DNA of 64,000 nt from Paenibacillus etheri (GCF_001012825.1 NZ_LCZJ02000018.1:237104-301103), one strand, 5' to 3'. Positions 45,172-54,437 are shown, numbered from the stretch's first letter. Numbers and translations: made by a program. The notes: generated from the letters alone by a model not told the origin.

Positions 45172-46136
45172 AACGACTGCAAATATTCGGATTACTGAAC
45201 AGAGACATGGATCAGATTGAAAAAGAGTTGTACCGTAGCGTACAGGGTGATGACGACCTACTAACCGAAACTTCTCTGCATCTATTAAAAGCTGGCGGTA
45301 AAAGATTGCGCCCCGTATTTGTCTTGATGGGTGGAAAATTTGGTAAGTATGATCTTGAGAAGCTGAAGCGTGTGGCGATACCGCTAGAACTGATTCATAG
45401 CGCTTCACTAGTTCACGATGATGTCATCGACGATGCAGAACTGCGCCGAGGTGAACTCACTGTTAAGGCTAAATGGGGCGATAAAATTGCCATGTACACC
45501 GGTGACTACATATATGCGAAAGCACTGGTGATGACGACGGAGCTGAAGAATCCGCGAATTCATCAGATTTTATCCAAGGCTATGATTGAAATGTCGATAG
45601 GTGAGATGGAGCAGATTCGTGACTTCTTCAACAGTGAGCAGAGTGTACGTCATTACCTGCGCCGGATCCGCCGTAAAACAGCGCTGTTGATTGCAGTCAG
45701 TTGTGAGCTGGGTGCACTTGCTGCTGAAGCTGAACCTGAGGTGGCTCGTCTACTTTATAATTATGGTTATAATGTAGGCATGGCTTTTCAGATTCGAGAT
45801 GATTTACTTGACCTCTCAGGTACCGAAAAGCAAATCGGTAAACCTCCGGGTAGTGATATGCGGCAGGGGAACATTACACTTCCTGTCATTTATAGTTTGG
45901 AGGATGAAAGATTGCGAGCTCCACTCCTTGAGGAGTTGAAGTCTATTCGCGAAGGACACAGCACAGTAGGACGTGCTATTGATCTCATTCTTTCTGGAGA
46001 CGGAATTGCTCGTTCTGAGGAGCTGGCTTCGCGTTATATCGCGAAGGCACTTGCAGCACTAGAGCAGTTGCCTAACAACAAGACTAAGCGTAACCTGCGC
46101 GATATTGCCTTTTTTGTTACAGGAAGAGCTTATTAA
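45168..46136 (+). CDS. hepT: Heptaprenyl diphosphate synthase component II
   Basis: Catalytic trans-prenyltransferase subunit. The two Asp-rich motifs are LVHDDVIDDAELRRG (DDxxD, about residue 85) and FQIRDDLLDLSG (about residue 212), with GGKRLRP near the N-terminus. 322 residues. The start overlaps the mqnA stop (ATGA). It works with HepS at the other end of the operon. Confidence 0.96.
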   Translation: MKRLQIFGLLNRDMDQIEKELYRSVQGDDDLLTETSLHLLKAGGKRLRPVFVLMGGKFGKYDLEKLKRVAIPLELIHSASLVHDDVIDDAELRRGELTVKAKWGDKIAMYTGDYIYAKALVMTTELKNPRIHQILSKAMIEMSIGEMEQIRDFFNSEQSVRHYLRRIRRKTALLIAVSCELGALAAEAEPEVARLLYNYGYNVGMAFQIRDDLLDLSGTEKQIGKPPGSDMRQGNITLPVIYSLEDERLRAPLLEELKSIREGHSTVGRAIDLILSGDGIARSEELASRYIAKALAALEQLPNNKTKRNLRDIAFFVTGRAY

Positions 46137-46235
46137 TGATTGAGTGATCTTAAAATTAAACGTTTCCAGAAAGCGCAGTTTCTGTTAAGATAGCGTCAAA
46201 ACAACCCAACTAATGGGAAATTGGAGAGTGCCTCT

Positions 46236-46679
46236 ATGGAAAAGACGTATCTGATGGTCAAACCGGATGGAGTACAACGTGGATTAATTGGGCGTATTGT
46301 TTCACGATTTGAAGATAAGGGCTTTAAGCTGGTCGCTGCAAAGCTGATTACAGTAAGTGAAGACCAAGCTAAAAGACATTATGCGGAGCATGCTGGTAAG
46401 GACTTTTTTTCAGAGCTGGTCTCTTTCATAACTTCAGGTCCAGTGTTTGCAATGGTATGGGAAGGTGATGATGTTGTAGCATTATCCCGTACGCTCATTG
46501 GTAAGACGAAGGTAGGAGAAGCCTTGCCAGGTACGATTCGAGGCGACTTTGCCAGCCATACACCGCTTAATTTAATTCATGGATCAGACTCGCCTGAAAG
46601 TGCAGAACGAGAAATTGCTAATTTCTTTACTCCAGATGAACTGAATCTGTATAACAAAGAGATCGCAGTTTGGATGTAG
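46236..46679 (+). CDS. ndk: Nucleoside diphosphate kinase
   Basis: Transfers the gamma phosphate between nucleotides through a His phosphoenzyme. The active site is [16 protein letters not shown] (His near residue 115), with [11 protein letters not shown] at the start. GGAGAGTG selects the ATG at 46236, giving 147 residues; TTG at 46221 overlaps that site. hepT-ndk-cheR-aroC is the B. subtilis order. Confidence 0.97.
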   Translation: MEKTYLMVKPDGVQRGLIGRIVSRFEDKGFKLVAAKLITVSEDQAKRHYAEHAGKDFFSELVSFITSGPVFAMVWEGDDVVALSRTLIGKTKVGEALPGTIRGDFASHTPLNLIHGSDSPESAEREIANFFTPDELNLYNKEIAVWM

Positions 46680-46706
46680 GAGCCAAGCGGGAGGCGGGGG
46701 ATTGAC

Positions 46707-47510
46707 ATGTCTGATCGTAATGTTGCAGCATTAACAGCAGATTCAGATTACATCGGATTTATTCATCATGTTAAGCAAAGCACCGGAATAGATCTGGCTC
46801 AGTATAAAGAAGCGCAGATGAAGCGGCGTTTAACGACACTTCGTGTGAAGAATGGATATGATACCTTTAGTGATTTTTTTGCCGCAATGATGAAGGACAA
46901 GGAATTATTTTATGAATTTTTGGACCGAATGACGATTAATGTCTCCGAGTTTTGGCGGAATCCGAATCGGTGGGAAGTATTACGAGATATCATTCTACCT
47001 GACTTACAACAATCTGGTCGCAGATTGAAACTGTGGAGCGCTGCATGTTCCACTGGAGAAGAACCCTATACGCTGGCTATGATTTTATCGGATAAGAATG
47101 TATTAGGACAGACTGGCATTCTGGCTACGGATATTGACGACGGTGCGCTTTCCAAAGCAAAGCAAGGTCTGTATCTGGAACGTTCTTTAAAAGATGTGCC
47201 AAAGGATGTTGCCGCTCGTTATTTTAAACCCGAAGGTCATTTATTAAAAGTTAGTGACACGCTTAAGAAAAACATAGATTTCCGCAAACAGAACCTACTG
47301 CTGGACAAGTTCGACGAGGGTTTTGATCTTATTATTTGTCGCAATGTAATGATCTATTTTACTGAAGAGGCGAAGAATAAGCTCTATCATAAGTTCTCGG
47401 CTAGTTTACGTCCCGGTGGATATTTGTTTGTAGGTAGTACAGAGCAAATCTTCACGCCAGCGCAGTATGGTTTTGAATCGACGGAAACCTTTTTCTATCG
47501 AAAAAAATAA
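46707..47510 (+). CDS. cheR: Chemotaxis receptor methyltransferase CheR
   Basis: Methylates glutamates of chemoreceptors with SAM. An all-alpha N-terminal domain (about 1-85, ending in VSEFWRNPNRWE) is followed by the SAM-binding domain with LWSAACSTGEEPYTLA (about 110-125), ATDIDDGAL and IICRNVMIYF. 267 residues. GGGAGGCGGGGG precedes the ATG. A receptor is encoded at 15.1-16.4 kb. Confidence 0.95.
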   Translation: MSDRNVAALTADSDYIGFIHHVKQSTGIDLAQYKEAQMKRRLTTLRVKNGYDTFSDFFAAMMKDKELFYEFLDRMTINVSEFWRNPNRWEVLRDIILPDLQQSGRRLKLWSAACSTGEEPYTLAMILSDKNVLGQTGILATDIDDGALSKAKQGLYLERSLKDVPKDVAARYFKPEGHLLKVSDTLKKNIDFRKQNLLLDKFDEGFDLIICRNVMIYFTEEAKNKLYHKFSASLRPGGYLFVGSTEQIFTPAQYGFESTETFFYRKK

Positions 47511-47616
47511 ATACTTCTTGCTCCTTCGTCCGTAGACGGTTTGACGTATACTTTCGCTATAGTTCAGTGATACTGGTAGTAGAATCTGTAAGCTAAGTGA
47601 AAGGATCGTTAAACCG

Positions 47617-47778
47617 ATGGACAAAAGCAAGGTCATTGCCGCGTATAAACGAGGCTTTATTACCGTTCGTGAGTGCTAGCAAATTCTCGGTGTGGAAGAA
47701 ATGCAATTGAAGCGCCTTCTACAGCTTGAAGAGCGTAAGTCTACATTTCCTTCAACGAGTCAGCGGATCGGCAGCTAA
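47617..47778 (+). pseudogene. Small gene interrupted by an in-frame TAG
   Basis: The frame from ATG 47617 reads MDKSKVIAAYKRGFITVREC, then TAG at 47677-47679, then QILGVEEMQLKRLLQLEER and ends at TAA 47776-47778. Both halves are coherent and together look like a 53-residue helix-turn-helix-like small protein. GAAAGGA precedes the ATG and a strong terminator follows. A single substitution in a sense codon would explain the stop. It may be a true pseudogene, a suppressed stop or a sequencing error. Confidence 0.6.
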
Positions 47779-47800
47779 CAAGTGCTGGACCGAGCCGAGG

Positions 47801-47842
47801 AGCGCCATTTATACTCTTTAGAGTATGAATGGCGCTTTTTCT
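47801..47842 (+). terminator. Terminator after the interrupted small gene
   Basis: AGCGCCATTTATACTC/GAGTATGAATGGCGCT (16 bp), loop TTTA, then TTTTCTTT. Confidence 0.88.
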
Positions 47843-47900
47843 TTACACAAAAGCCAATTCATTTTGTCGCGAAGGGAGCCATTTTAGGAAGATCCCTTTC

Positions 47901-47929
47901 TTGTCAAAGAGGATTGCCTATACTATAAT
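47901..47929 (+). promoter_or_regulatory. SigA promoter of the aro supra-operon
   Basis: TTGTCA (47901-47906), a 17-base spacer and consensus TATAAT (47924-47929), 63 bases before the aroC start. Confidence 0.78.
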
Positions 47930-47991
47930 GAGCAAAGATCATTAGGATTTTAGCGGTTTACAGTTTAAAAGTATAAAAGGGGGAACGCAGC

Positions 47992-49161
47992 ATGAGTTTG
48001 CGCTATTTAACAGCGGGGGAAACGCACGGCCCCCAGCTTACGGCCATTATTGAAGGATTGCCAAGTAATTTGACATTGGATTTTGAAGAGCTTAATTTTC
48101 AATTGCAGCGTCGGCAAAAGGGGTATGGACGCGGGCGTCGCATGCAGATTGAGAAAGATACGGCACAAATTGTAGGTGGAGTGCGTCATGGCTATACTAC
48201 TGGTGCTCCCGTAGCATTGGTAGTAGAGAATAAAGACTGGACCCACTGGAAGAACATTATGAATATTGAGCCTATTCCTGGCAGTGACGAAGAAAAACGC
48301 CGTGTAAATCGGCCGCGTCCTGGCCATGCAGACCTGAATGGCGGATTGAAGTACAACCATACGGATCTTCGTAACGTTCTAGAACGCTCCAGTGCTCGCG
48401 AAACAGCAGCCAGAGTCGCATGTGGCGCTGTAGCCAGACAGCTGTTGGCAGCTTTTGGCGTGAAAGTAGCAGGTCAAGTTATACGCATCGGTGAAATTGA
48501 AGCGCCTGCTAACGATCTGCCAATTGAAGAGCTGATTGAGCGGACGGAACAGTCCTCTGTCAGAGTTGTCGATAAAGAAACGGAACAGAAGATGGAGGCT
48601 TACATAGATCAGATTAAGGAAGAGGGCGATTCCATCGGTGGAATCGTTGAATGTATCGTCGAAGGACTTCCTATCGGACTTGGTAGTTATGTACAGTCAG
48701 ACCGGAAGCTTGACGGAGCAATCGCTGGGGCGGTAATGTCGATTAATGCATTCAAAGGCGTAGAAATTGGCATCGGGTTTGAAGCCGGAAAATTGCGTGG
48801 ATCGCAAGTCCATGATGAAATTATGTATGAAGCTTCAAAAGGATACTACCGTGCAAGCAATCGCTTAGGTGGTTTTGAAGGCGGTATGACTAACGGAATG
48901 CCAGTTGTAGTTCGCGGTGTCATGAAGCCGATCCCTACCCTCTATAAACCGCTTCAAAGTGTGGATATCGACACGAAAGAACCGTTTACAGCGCAAGTTG
49001 AACGCTCCGACGCTTGTGCAGTTCCAGCGGCATGTGTTGTTCTGGAAAACGTAGTGGCATGGGAAATCGCAAAAGCTTTTCTTGATAAATTCGGTGGCGA
49101 CTCACTGGAAGAAATTAAAGCGAACTATGAGAATTACCTATCACAGCTGGAGAGCTACTAA
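47992..49161 (+). CDS. aroC: Chorismate synthase
   Basis: Final step to chorismate from EPSP, FMN-dependent. Signatures are GETHGPQL near the start, [30 protein letters not shown] and the C-terminal [13 protein letters not shown]. 389 residues. AAAGGGGGAA precedes the ATG. It is the first gene of the aroC-aroB-aroH unit; chorismate then feeds the trp, phe/tyr and (through MqnA) menaquinone branches in this window. The same gene is called aroF in B. subtilis. Confidence 0.97.
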   Translation: MSLRYLTAGETHGPQLTAIIEGLPSNLTLDFEELNFQLQRRQKGYGRGRRMQIEKDTAQIVGGVRHGYTTGAPVALVVENKDWTHWKNIMNIEPIPGSDEEKRRVNRPRPGHADLNGGLKYNHTDLRNVLERSSARETAARVACGAVARQLLAAFGVKVAGQVIRIGEIEAPANDLPIEELIERTEQSSVRVVDKETEQKMEAYIDQIKEEGDSIGGIVECIVEGLPIGLGSYVQSDRKLDGAIAGAVMSINAFKGVEIGIGFEAGKLRGSQVHDEIMYEASKGYYRASNRLGGFEGGMTNGMPVVVRGVMKPIPTLYKPLQSVDIDTKEPFTAQVERSDACAVPAACVVLENVVAWEIAKAFLDKFGGDSLEEIKANYENYLSQLESY

Positions 49162-49163
49162 TT

Positions 49164-50267
49164 ATGCGTACAATTAATGTAGATTTAGGCGACCGCTCGT
49201 ATCCTATTCTTATCGGTAGTGGATTACTAAAGGACATCGCCCATTATTGTGCTGAGGCTGGATTTTCGGAGCGTAGTCCACTGTTAGTAGTGAGTGATAC
49301 TGAAGTAGCACCAAGGTATTTGCCGGCTCTTGAAGAAGCTCTGCGTTCTCATGGCTATACTGTAGTAAGTCACATTATGACGGCAGGTGAAGCCTCTAAA
49401 TCATTAGCCGTGTATGAAGAAGTCATGACAACCGCAATTCAAGCAGGGCTAGATCGCAATTCAGCGGTTTTAGCTTTAGGCGGCGGCGTGGTTGGCGATT
49501 TAGCTGGATTTGTAGCGGCAACCTATATGCGTGGGATCGGATTTCTACAAATTCCGACGACGATCCTAGCTCATGATAGTAGTGTGGGTGGTAAGGTGGC
49601 AGTCAATCATCCATTAGCCAAAAATATGATTGGGGCTTTTTATCAGCCCTCAATGGTACTCTACGATTTGGATACACTACGTACTCTTCCAGCACGACAA
49701 GTTGCATCGGGTTTAGCTGAAGTGGTAAAGCACGGTCTCCTCGTGGACAAAGAATTCGCATATTGGTGTCGTGATCATGCCGAAGAGCTGCTAGATCTGA
49801 ATGTCGAAGCCTTAGGTTATGCTTTAGAGAGAGGCTGTGCCATCAAGGCAGATGTAGTGGGGAATGATGAGCGTGAACATGGACTTCGAGCGATATTGAA
49901 CCTTGGACATACGATCGGACATGCCATTGAAGCAGTTGGCGGGTATGGTGTGTTTCTGCACGGAGAAGCGATTGCGATTGGCATGGCGGGTTCAGCGCTA
50001 TTGGCTGCGAAGCTTGGGCGGGATACTTCCATTTATGAGGATACTGTATCCATGCTGTCTGCGCTATCGCTGCCGGTACGCCTTCCTTCCGAGTATGATG
50101 AAGATGAACTGATGGACGCTATGATGCATGATAAGAAATTCAAGGAAGGCAAGATGACCTTTATCGTGCCTGATTCCATAGGCTCTGTAAGCATTGTTAA
50201 CGATGTGCAGGAGTCGCTAGTGCGAGAAGTTCTCGCAGAGCTTAAGAAGGAGGAAAGACCGTGGTAA
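49164..50267 (+). CDS. aroB: 3-dehydroquinate synthase
   Basis: Converts DAHP to 3-dehydroquinate with NAD and a divalent metal. The Gly-rich motif GGGVVGDLAGFVAATYMRGI (about residues 107-126), VGGKVAVNHPLAKNMIGAFYQP and metal-binding His in NLGHTIGHAIE are all present. 367 residues, 2 bases after aroC; it overlaps aroH by 7 bases. Confidence 0.97.
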   Translation: MRTINVDLGDRSYPILIGSGLLKDIAHYCAEAGFSERSPLLVVSDTEVAPRYLPALEEALRSHGYTVVSHIMTAGEASKSLAVYEEVMTTAIQAGLDRNSAVLALGGGVVGDLAGFVAATYMRGIGFLQIPTTILAHDSSVGGKVAVNHPLAKNMIGAFYQPSMVLYDLDTLRTLPARQVASGLAEVVKHGLLVDKEFAYWCRDHAEELLDLNVEALGYALERGCAIKADVVGNDEREHGLRAILNLGHTIGHAIEAVGGYGVFLHGEAIAIGMAGSALLAAKLGRDTSIYEDTVSMLSALSLPVRLPSEYDEDELMDAMMHDKKFKEGKMTFIVPDSIGSVSIVNDVQESLVREVLAELKKEERPW

Positions 50268-50635
50268 ATCGAGGGATTCGCGGAGCAACAACCGTGACTA
50301 AGAACGAAGAGGCAGAGATTTTACGAGAGACCGTTATATTGCTGCGAGAAATCGTAGAACGCAATGATGTTATAGCTGAGAATATAAGCAATGTATGGAT
50401 TACGATGACAAACGATCTGGATGCTACTTTTCCTGCAAGAGCTATTCGTGAGATTGAGGGCTGGGAAATGGTTCCACTCATGTGTTCAACGGAAATACCG
50501 GTTAAAGGAAGCTTACCTAAGTGTATCCGGTTGATGGTACAGATTAATACGGATAAATCGCAGCGTGAGATTCGCCACGTTTATCTGAATGAGGCTCAAA
50601 AGCTACGTCCTGATTTATCAGAGAGCAAGCCTTAA
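50261..50635 (+). CDS. aroH: Chorismate mutase, AroH class
   Basis: Monofunctional trimeric chorismate mutase producing prephenate. The active-site Arg near the N-terminus (NRGIRGATTV) and the later Glu and Arg (TEIPVKGSLPKCIRLMVQ) fit the AroH fold. 124 residues. AAGGAGGAAAGACC precedes the GTG start, which lies inside aroB. It ends just before the trp leader region. Confidence 0.95.
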   Translation: MVNRGIRGATTVTKNEEAEILRETVILLREIVERNDVIAENISNVWITMTNDLDATFPARAIREIEGWEMVPLMCSTEIPVKGSLPKCIRLMVQINTDKSQREIRHVYLNEAQKLRPDLSESKP

Positions 50636-50649
50636 ATTATAGTTGTGGG

Positions 50650-50679
50650 TTGTCAATGACCCTTGTCATCATGTATAGT
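50650..50679 (+). promoter_or_regulatory. Candidate trp promoter
   Basis: TTGTCA (50650-50655), an 18-base spacer and TATAGT (50674-50679). The predicted start (about 50686) falls at the very first TRAP triplet, which is unusually close, so read-through from the aroC promoter may be the main source of TRAP-bound RNA. Confidence 0.5.
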
Positions 50680-50684
50680 GTAGT

Positions 50685-50737
50685 TAGCCGAGTATAGAAG
50701 AGTTTAGTTGAGTTGAGATGAGTATAGTTGAGCAGAG
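50685..50737 (+). promoter_or_regulatory. TRAP binding site: eleven NAG triplets in the trp leader
   Basis: UAG or GAG triplets start at 50685, 50690, 50695, 50700, 50705, 50710, 50715, 50720, 50725, 50730 and 50735, every spacer being exactly two bases. Eleven repeats match the eleven subunits of TRAP (mtrB, 40.2 kb). Two further UAG triplets at 50676 and 50681 are one base out of phase. This is the tryptophan-dependent control site for trpEDCFBA. Confidence 0.95.
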
Positions 50738-50789
50738 TGCAAGAAGTTTTTAGATTAGCATGTATTGTGTGAGCAGAGTCTTTATTTTG

Positions 50790-50877
50790 ATATGCACTGA
50801 AGTCAGTTATTATCAGTGATGTATCTTATTTAGGGATAAGTCTGCAAACACTACATAAAGATGCTGATCCATGCTCA
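50790..50877 (+). other. Intervening leader segment with a long-range hairpin
   Basis: Between the TRAP site and the terminator, ATCAG...ATCTT can pair with AAGAT-G-CTGAT around a loop of about 30 bases. I see no good antiterminator partner for the terminator arms. No open frame with tryptophan codons is present. Confidence 0.35.
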
Positions 50878-50899
50878 AAAACATATACTTACTAACACA

Positions 50900-50928
50900 A
50901 ACCCTCTACTTTGGTAGGGGGTTTTTTT
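50900..50928 (+). terminator. Terminator/attenuator upstream of trpE
   Basis: AACCCTCTAC/GTAGGGGGTT (one mismatch or G-U position) with a short loop, followed by seven T. It lies 163 bases after the last TRAP triplet and 42 bases before trpE. Confidence 0.82.
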
Positions 50929-50969
50929 GTATTTCGGAACCATTCATATATCTAAGGGGGCATCTAACA

Positions 50970-52535
50970 ATGACGAATCCAAGTGTTCAAGAGGTGGTAA
51001 AGCTGTCGCGGGATTATAATCTGATTCCTGTTGTAAAGCGACTGCTCGCGGATATGGAAACGCCTATCCGGTTATTCCAACGTTTCGCTGAACGTGATCG
51101 CGCGTTCTTACTTGAAAGTGTAGAGGGTGGCAAACAATGGGCACGGTATTCGTTCATCGGTAGCGATCCCTTCTTGATGATATCCGGGAAAAAGGGTGCT
51201 ATTAACGTAGAAGTCGGCGGAGAGAAGAAGGAACTATACGGAAAGCCGATAGAAGAGTTAAAAGCATTACTCCGTTCATACCGTAGTCCAAAATTTGACG
51301 AAATGCCTCCATTTACTGGAGGGGCTATCGGATTTTTTGGATATGATTTGCTGCAATATTATGAGACGCTACCTCAACATCCTGTAGATGACCTTCAAAT
51401 GGATGATATAAGATTTATGTTTTGTGATCGGATCATTGTCTTTGACCATGTGAAGCAACAGATTCTACTTGTTGGTAACCTGCATGTAAACGATGGAGAT
51501 ACAGATTCGGATATCAGATCCAATTATGAAACCCTGAGTCGTAAGCTGGAGGCTATGGCCGAAGATTTACAAAAAGAAGGTCCGAAGGAAAATGTGAATC
51601 GTCGCAGCATTCCGCAGGATATCGAGCTTGGTGAGATTCATTCTAATCTCACTAAAGAGCAGTACATCAGCAATGTAGAACAGGCGAAGGAATACATTCG
51701 CGCAGGCGATATTTTTCAAGTGGTGTTGTCACAGCGATTGCATATTGAAACGGAAGTTTCTCCACTACATGTATATCGGATGCTCAGAACACTTAACCCC
51801 TCTCCTTATATGTACTATTTGAAAATGGATGAGGAGATTATTGTTGGTACCTCACCGGAAGCGCTAGTAAAGGTGGATGGGGATCGTGTGGAGACACGAC
51901 CGATTGCTGGAACAAGACCTAGGGGTGACAGTGAAGCATCGGATCGGGCGTTTGCTGCGGAGCTCTTGGAGGATGAAAAAGAACGTGCGGAGCACCTAAT
52001 GCTTGTTGATCTGGGTCGTAATGATCTAGGGAGAGTATCCAAATTTGGTTCAGTAAAATGTGATTCCTTTATGGAGATAGAAAGATACTCCCATGTCATG
52101 CACATGGTATCGAATGTGTCAGGCACGCTCAGTGAGGATAAAGATTTCTTTGATGCATTCCTCTCCTGTCTGCCAGCCGGAACGGTTTCTGGGGCACCGA
52201 AGCTAAGAGCTATGGAGATTATAGCTGAGCTGGAAAGAGAAGCTCGAGGCGCTTATGCCGGAGCGATTGGATATTTAGGATTCTCGGGGAATATGGATTC
52301 TTGTATTACTATTCGTACGATCATCTTCCGTAAGGGCAGGGCATACGTACAGGCCGGAGCAGGAATCGTTTGGGACTCGGTTCCCGAGAAAGAGTATGAG
52401 GAGACTGTGAATAAAGCGAAGGGTATGCTGAAGGCTATTCGAATGGCAGAAGCTATGTTTCCATCCGAAGTGAAAGAGAAACAAGTCATCAACCAAGATT
52501 ATATGTACAAATATACTCCTGAACAAGTGGTTTGA
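50970..52535 (+). CDS. trpE: Anthranilate synthase component I
   Basis: Makes anthranilate from chorismate, with ammonia supplied by a glutamine amidotransferase subunit not encoded in this operon. The tryptophan feedback site LLESVEGG (about residues 46-53), the catalytic region GDIFQVVLSQRL, GTSPEALVKV, RPIAGTRPRG and SHVMHMVSNVSG are visible. The frame extends up to 50871, but AAGGGGG stands before the ATG at 50970; 521 residues. Confidence 0.97.
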   Translation: MTNPSVQEVVKLSRDYNLIPVVKRLLADMETPIRLFQRFAERDRAFLLESVEGGKQWARYSFIGSDPFLMISGKKGAINVEVGGEKKELYGKPIEELKALLRSYRSPKFDEMPPFTGGAIGFFGYDLLQYYETLPQHPVDDLQMDDIRFMFCDRIIVFDHVKQQILLVGNLHVNDGDTDSDIRSNYETLSRKLEAMAEDLQKEGPKENVNRRSIPQDIELGEIHSNLTKEQYISNVEQAKEYIRAGDIFQVVLSQRLHIETEVSPLHVYRMLRTLNPSPYMYYLKMDEEIIVGTSPEALVKVDGDRVETRPIAGTRPRGDSEASDRAFAAELLEDEKERAEHLMLVDLGRNDLGRVSKFGSVKCDSFMEIERYSHVMHMVSNVSGTLSEDKDFFDAFLSCLPAGTVSGAPKLRAMEIIAELEREARGAYAGAIGYLGFSGNMDSCITIRTIIFRKGRAYVQAGAGIVWDSVPEKEYEETVNKAKGMLKAIRMAEAMFPSEVKEKQVINQDYMYKYTPEQVV

Positions 52536-52576
52536 TTTTTATAAAGTAACTCATTAAGGCTGGGAGGAAGAATATT

Positions 52577-53617
52577 ATGGATGCAACGAAATTAATTCAA
52601 TCAGGAATCGCCGGACTGATCGAAGGCAAGAATCTGACACGTACAGAAGCGCGCGATATAATGGGTGCTATAATGCTAGGAGATGTTTCACAAGCGCAAA
52701 TCGGTTCACTACTGACTGCTTTACGGATTAAAGGAGAAACCGTGGAGGAGATTACGGGTTTTGCGGAAGCCATGAGAGGTTTCGGTACATCCGTACTCAC
52801 TGATCGTGCACGCTTGTTAGATACCTGTGGTACGGGCGGTTCCGGCATCCATAAATTTAATATTTCAACCGCCTCAGCAATTATTTCATCGGCTGCTTCT
52901 GTAAGAGTTGCAAAGCATGGTAATCGCTCTGCTTCAGGCAGAGCTGGAAGTGCTGATGTACTTGAAGCTCTAGGGGTTAACATTCATCTGAATGCAGAGC
53001 AGGCTCGGGAATGTCTGGATCGTATTGGCATTTGCTTTTTATTCGCACAAATTTACCATCCTTCGATGCGACATGCAGCAGCTCCTCGTAAAGAGCTTGG
53101 TGTACGTACGATCTTCAATATGCTGGGACCACTTACGAATCCTGCAGGAGCTGACCGTCAGTTGCTAGGGATTTATGACCGGGATAAGACGGAGACGGTG
53201 GCTAATGTGCTGAAGGAGCTAGGTTCCAAGCGTGCGATGGTTGTAAGTAGTTCGGATGGTCTGGACGAAATCAGCATCTCCGCCTCTACATTAGTGTCTG
53301 AGCTAAAAGAGGGTACAGTGACCACTTATGAAATCACTCCGGAGGGGTTAGGTCTTAATAGACATCCGCTTGAAGCTGTTTTGGGCGGAGATGCAGCTGA
53401 GAACGCAGCAATTATTACCTCTGTGCTCCAAGGTGAGGTCAATCCCTATCGCGATATTGTGTTAGCTAATGCAGGAGCATGTATATATGTGGCAGGTCTG
53501 GCAGATACCTTGGCAGGAGGCGTAGAGAAAGCAAAAGAAGTAGTGGATTCGGGTAAGGCATTATCCAAGCTGGAACAGCTTGTTGTGATGACGGAGGAGC
53601 TTAATTATGTATCTTGA
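52577..53617 (+). CDS. trpD: Anthranilate phosphoribosyltransferase
   Basis: Adds phosphoribosyl pyrophosphate to anthranilate. The PRPP-binding loop is DTCGTGGSG (about residues 82-90), followed by NISTASA, KHGNRSASGRAGSADVLEALG and RKELGVRTIFNMLGPLTNP. 346 residues, GGGAGGAAG upstream of the ATG. The stop overlaps the trpC start by 11 bases. Confidence 0.97.
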   Translation: MDATKLIQSGIAGLIEGKNLTRTEARDIMGAIMLGDVSQAQIGSLLTALRIKGETVEEITGFAEAMRGFGTSVLTDRARLLDTCGTGGSGIHKFNISTASAIISSAASVRVAKHGNRSASGRAGSADVLEALGVNIHLNAEQARECLDRIGICFLFAQIYHPSMRHAAAPRKELGVRTIFNMLGPLTNPAGADRQLLGIYDRDKTETVANVLKELGSKRAMVVSSSDGLDEISISASTLVSELKEGTVTTYEITPEGLGLNRHPLEAVLGGDAAENAAIITSVLQGEVNPYRDIVLANAGACIYVAGLADTLAGGVEKAKEVVDSGKALSKLEQLVVMTEELNYVS

Positions 53618-54437
53618 TAAAATTGTCGCTACAAAGATCAAAGAGGTGGAGGCGCTCAGTGATAGCTTTTCTCTAGCTCAAGCCGAACGTGATATAGCAG
53701 CACTCCCTCAGACTAGAGGCTTTCGTAAGGCTCTGACCGAAGGAAAGAACAGAGATATGGGTTTGATTGCTGAGGTGAAGAAGGCTTCTCCTTCTAAAGG
53801 GTTGATCCGTGAAGATTTCGATCCTGTTTCCATTGCAAAAGGTTATGAAGCGGGAGGCGCTGATTGTTTATCTGTTTTGACGGATGTGGATTATTTTCAG
53901 GGCAGCGCTGCTTACTTGCAGCAAGTGAAGGAAGCCGTAAATCTGCCGCTGCTTCGCAAAGATTTTATTATTAATGAGAAGCAGATCTACGAAGCTCGTC
54001 TCCTCGGAGCGGACGCCGTGTTGTTGATCGTCGCTATTTTGACACCAGCTCAACTGTCTCATTTTATAGATATAGCTTCAGGTCTTGGATTGGATATCTT
54101 GATCGAGGTACATGACCGAAATGAGCTAGCGGTTGTACTAAGTACAGAAAAAATAACTCAATCCAATGTGTTGCTAGGCATTAATAACCGTAATCTGCGT
54201 ACCTTTGAGACATCCTTAGAGACAACGGCAGAGCTGACAGCATTAGTACCTCAAGGGGTTCCTGTGATTAGTGAAAGCGGAATTGCAGGACCAAGTGACA
54301 TTGATTACCTAAGAACGACTGGAGCTCACGGGGTACTCGTAGGGGAATATCTAATGCGTCATGCTAATGTAGAAGATGCAGTAAATGGATTGCTAGGAAT
54401 GCTTCCAAATGGAAAGGACCGTATCCGACATGTCTGA
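53607..54437 (+). CDS. trpC: Indole-3-glycerol phosphate synthase
   Basis: Ring closure of CdRP to indoleglycerol phosphate, a TIM barrel. Catalytic Lys and Glu are in AEVKKASPSKG (about residues 53-63), Lys in LLRKDFII, then GINNRNLRTFE and SESGIAGPSD. 276 residues. It overlaps trpD at its start and trpF at its end, so the chain trpD-trpC-trpF is translationally coupled. Confidence 0.97.
   Translation: MYLDKIVATKIKEVEALSDSFSLAQAERDIAALPQTRGFRKALTEGKNRDMGLIAEVKKASPSKGLIREDFDPVSIAKGYEAGGADCLSVLTDVDYFQGSAAYLQQVKEAVNLPLLRKDFIINEKQIYEARLLGADAVLLIVAILTPAQLSHFIDIASGLGLDILIEVHDRNELAVVLSTEKITQSNVLLGINNRNLRTFETSLETTAELTALVPQGVPVISESGIAGPSDIDYLRTTGAHGVLVGEYLMRHANVEDAVNGLLGMLPNGKDRIRHV

Noticed and set aside
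48007-48360. 117-codon minus-strand frame in aroC
   Set aside because: Antisense to a clear conserved enzyme; no ribosome site.
50871-50969. Possible trp leader peptide in frame with trpE
   Set aside because: No ribosome site, no tryptophan codons, and the terminator lies within it; TRAP rather than ribosome-mediated attenuation is expected.
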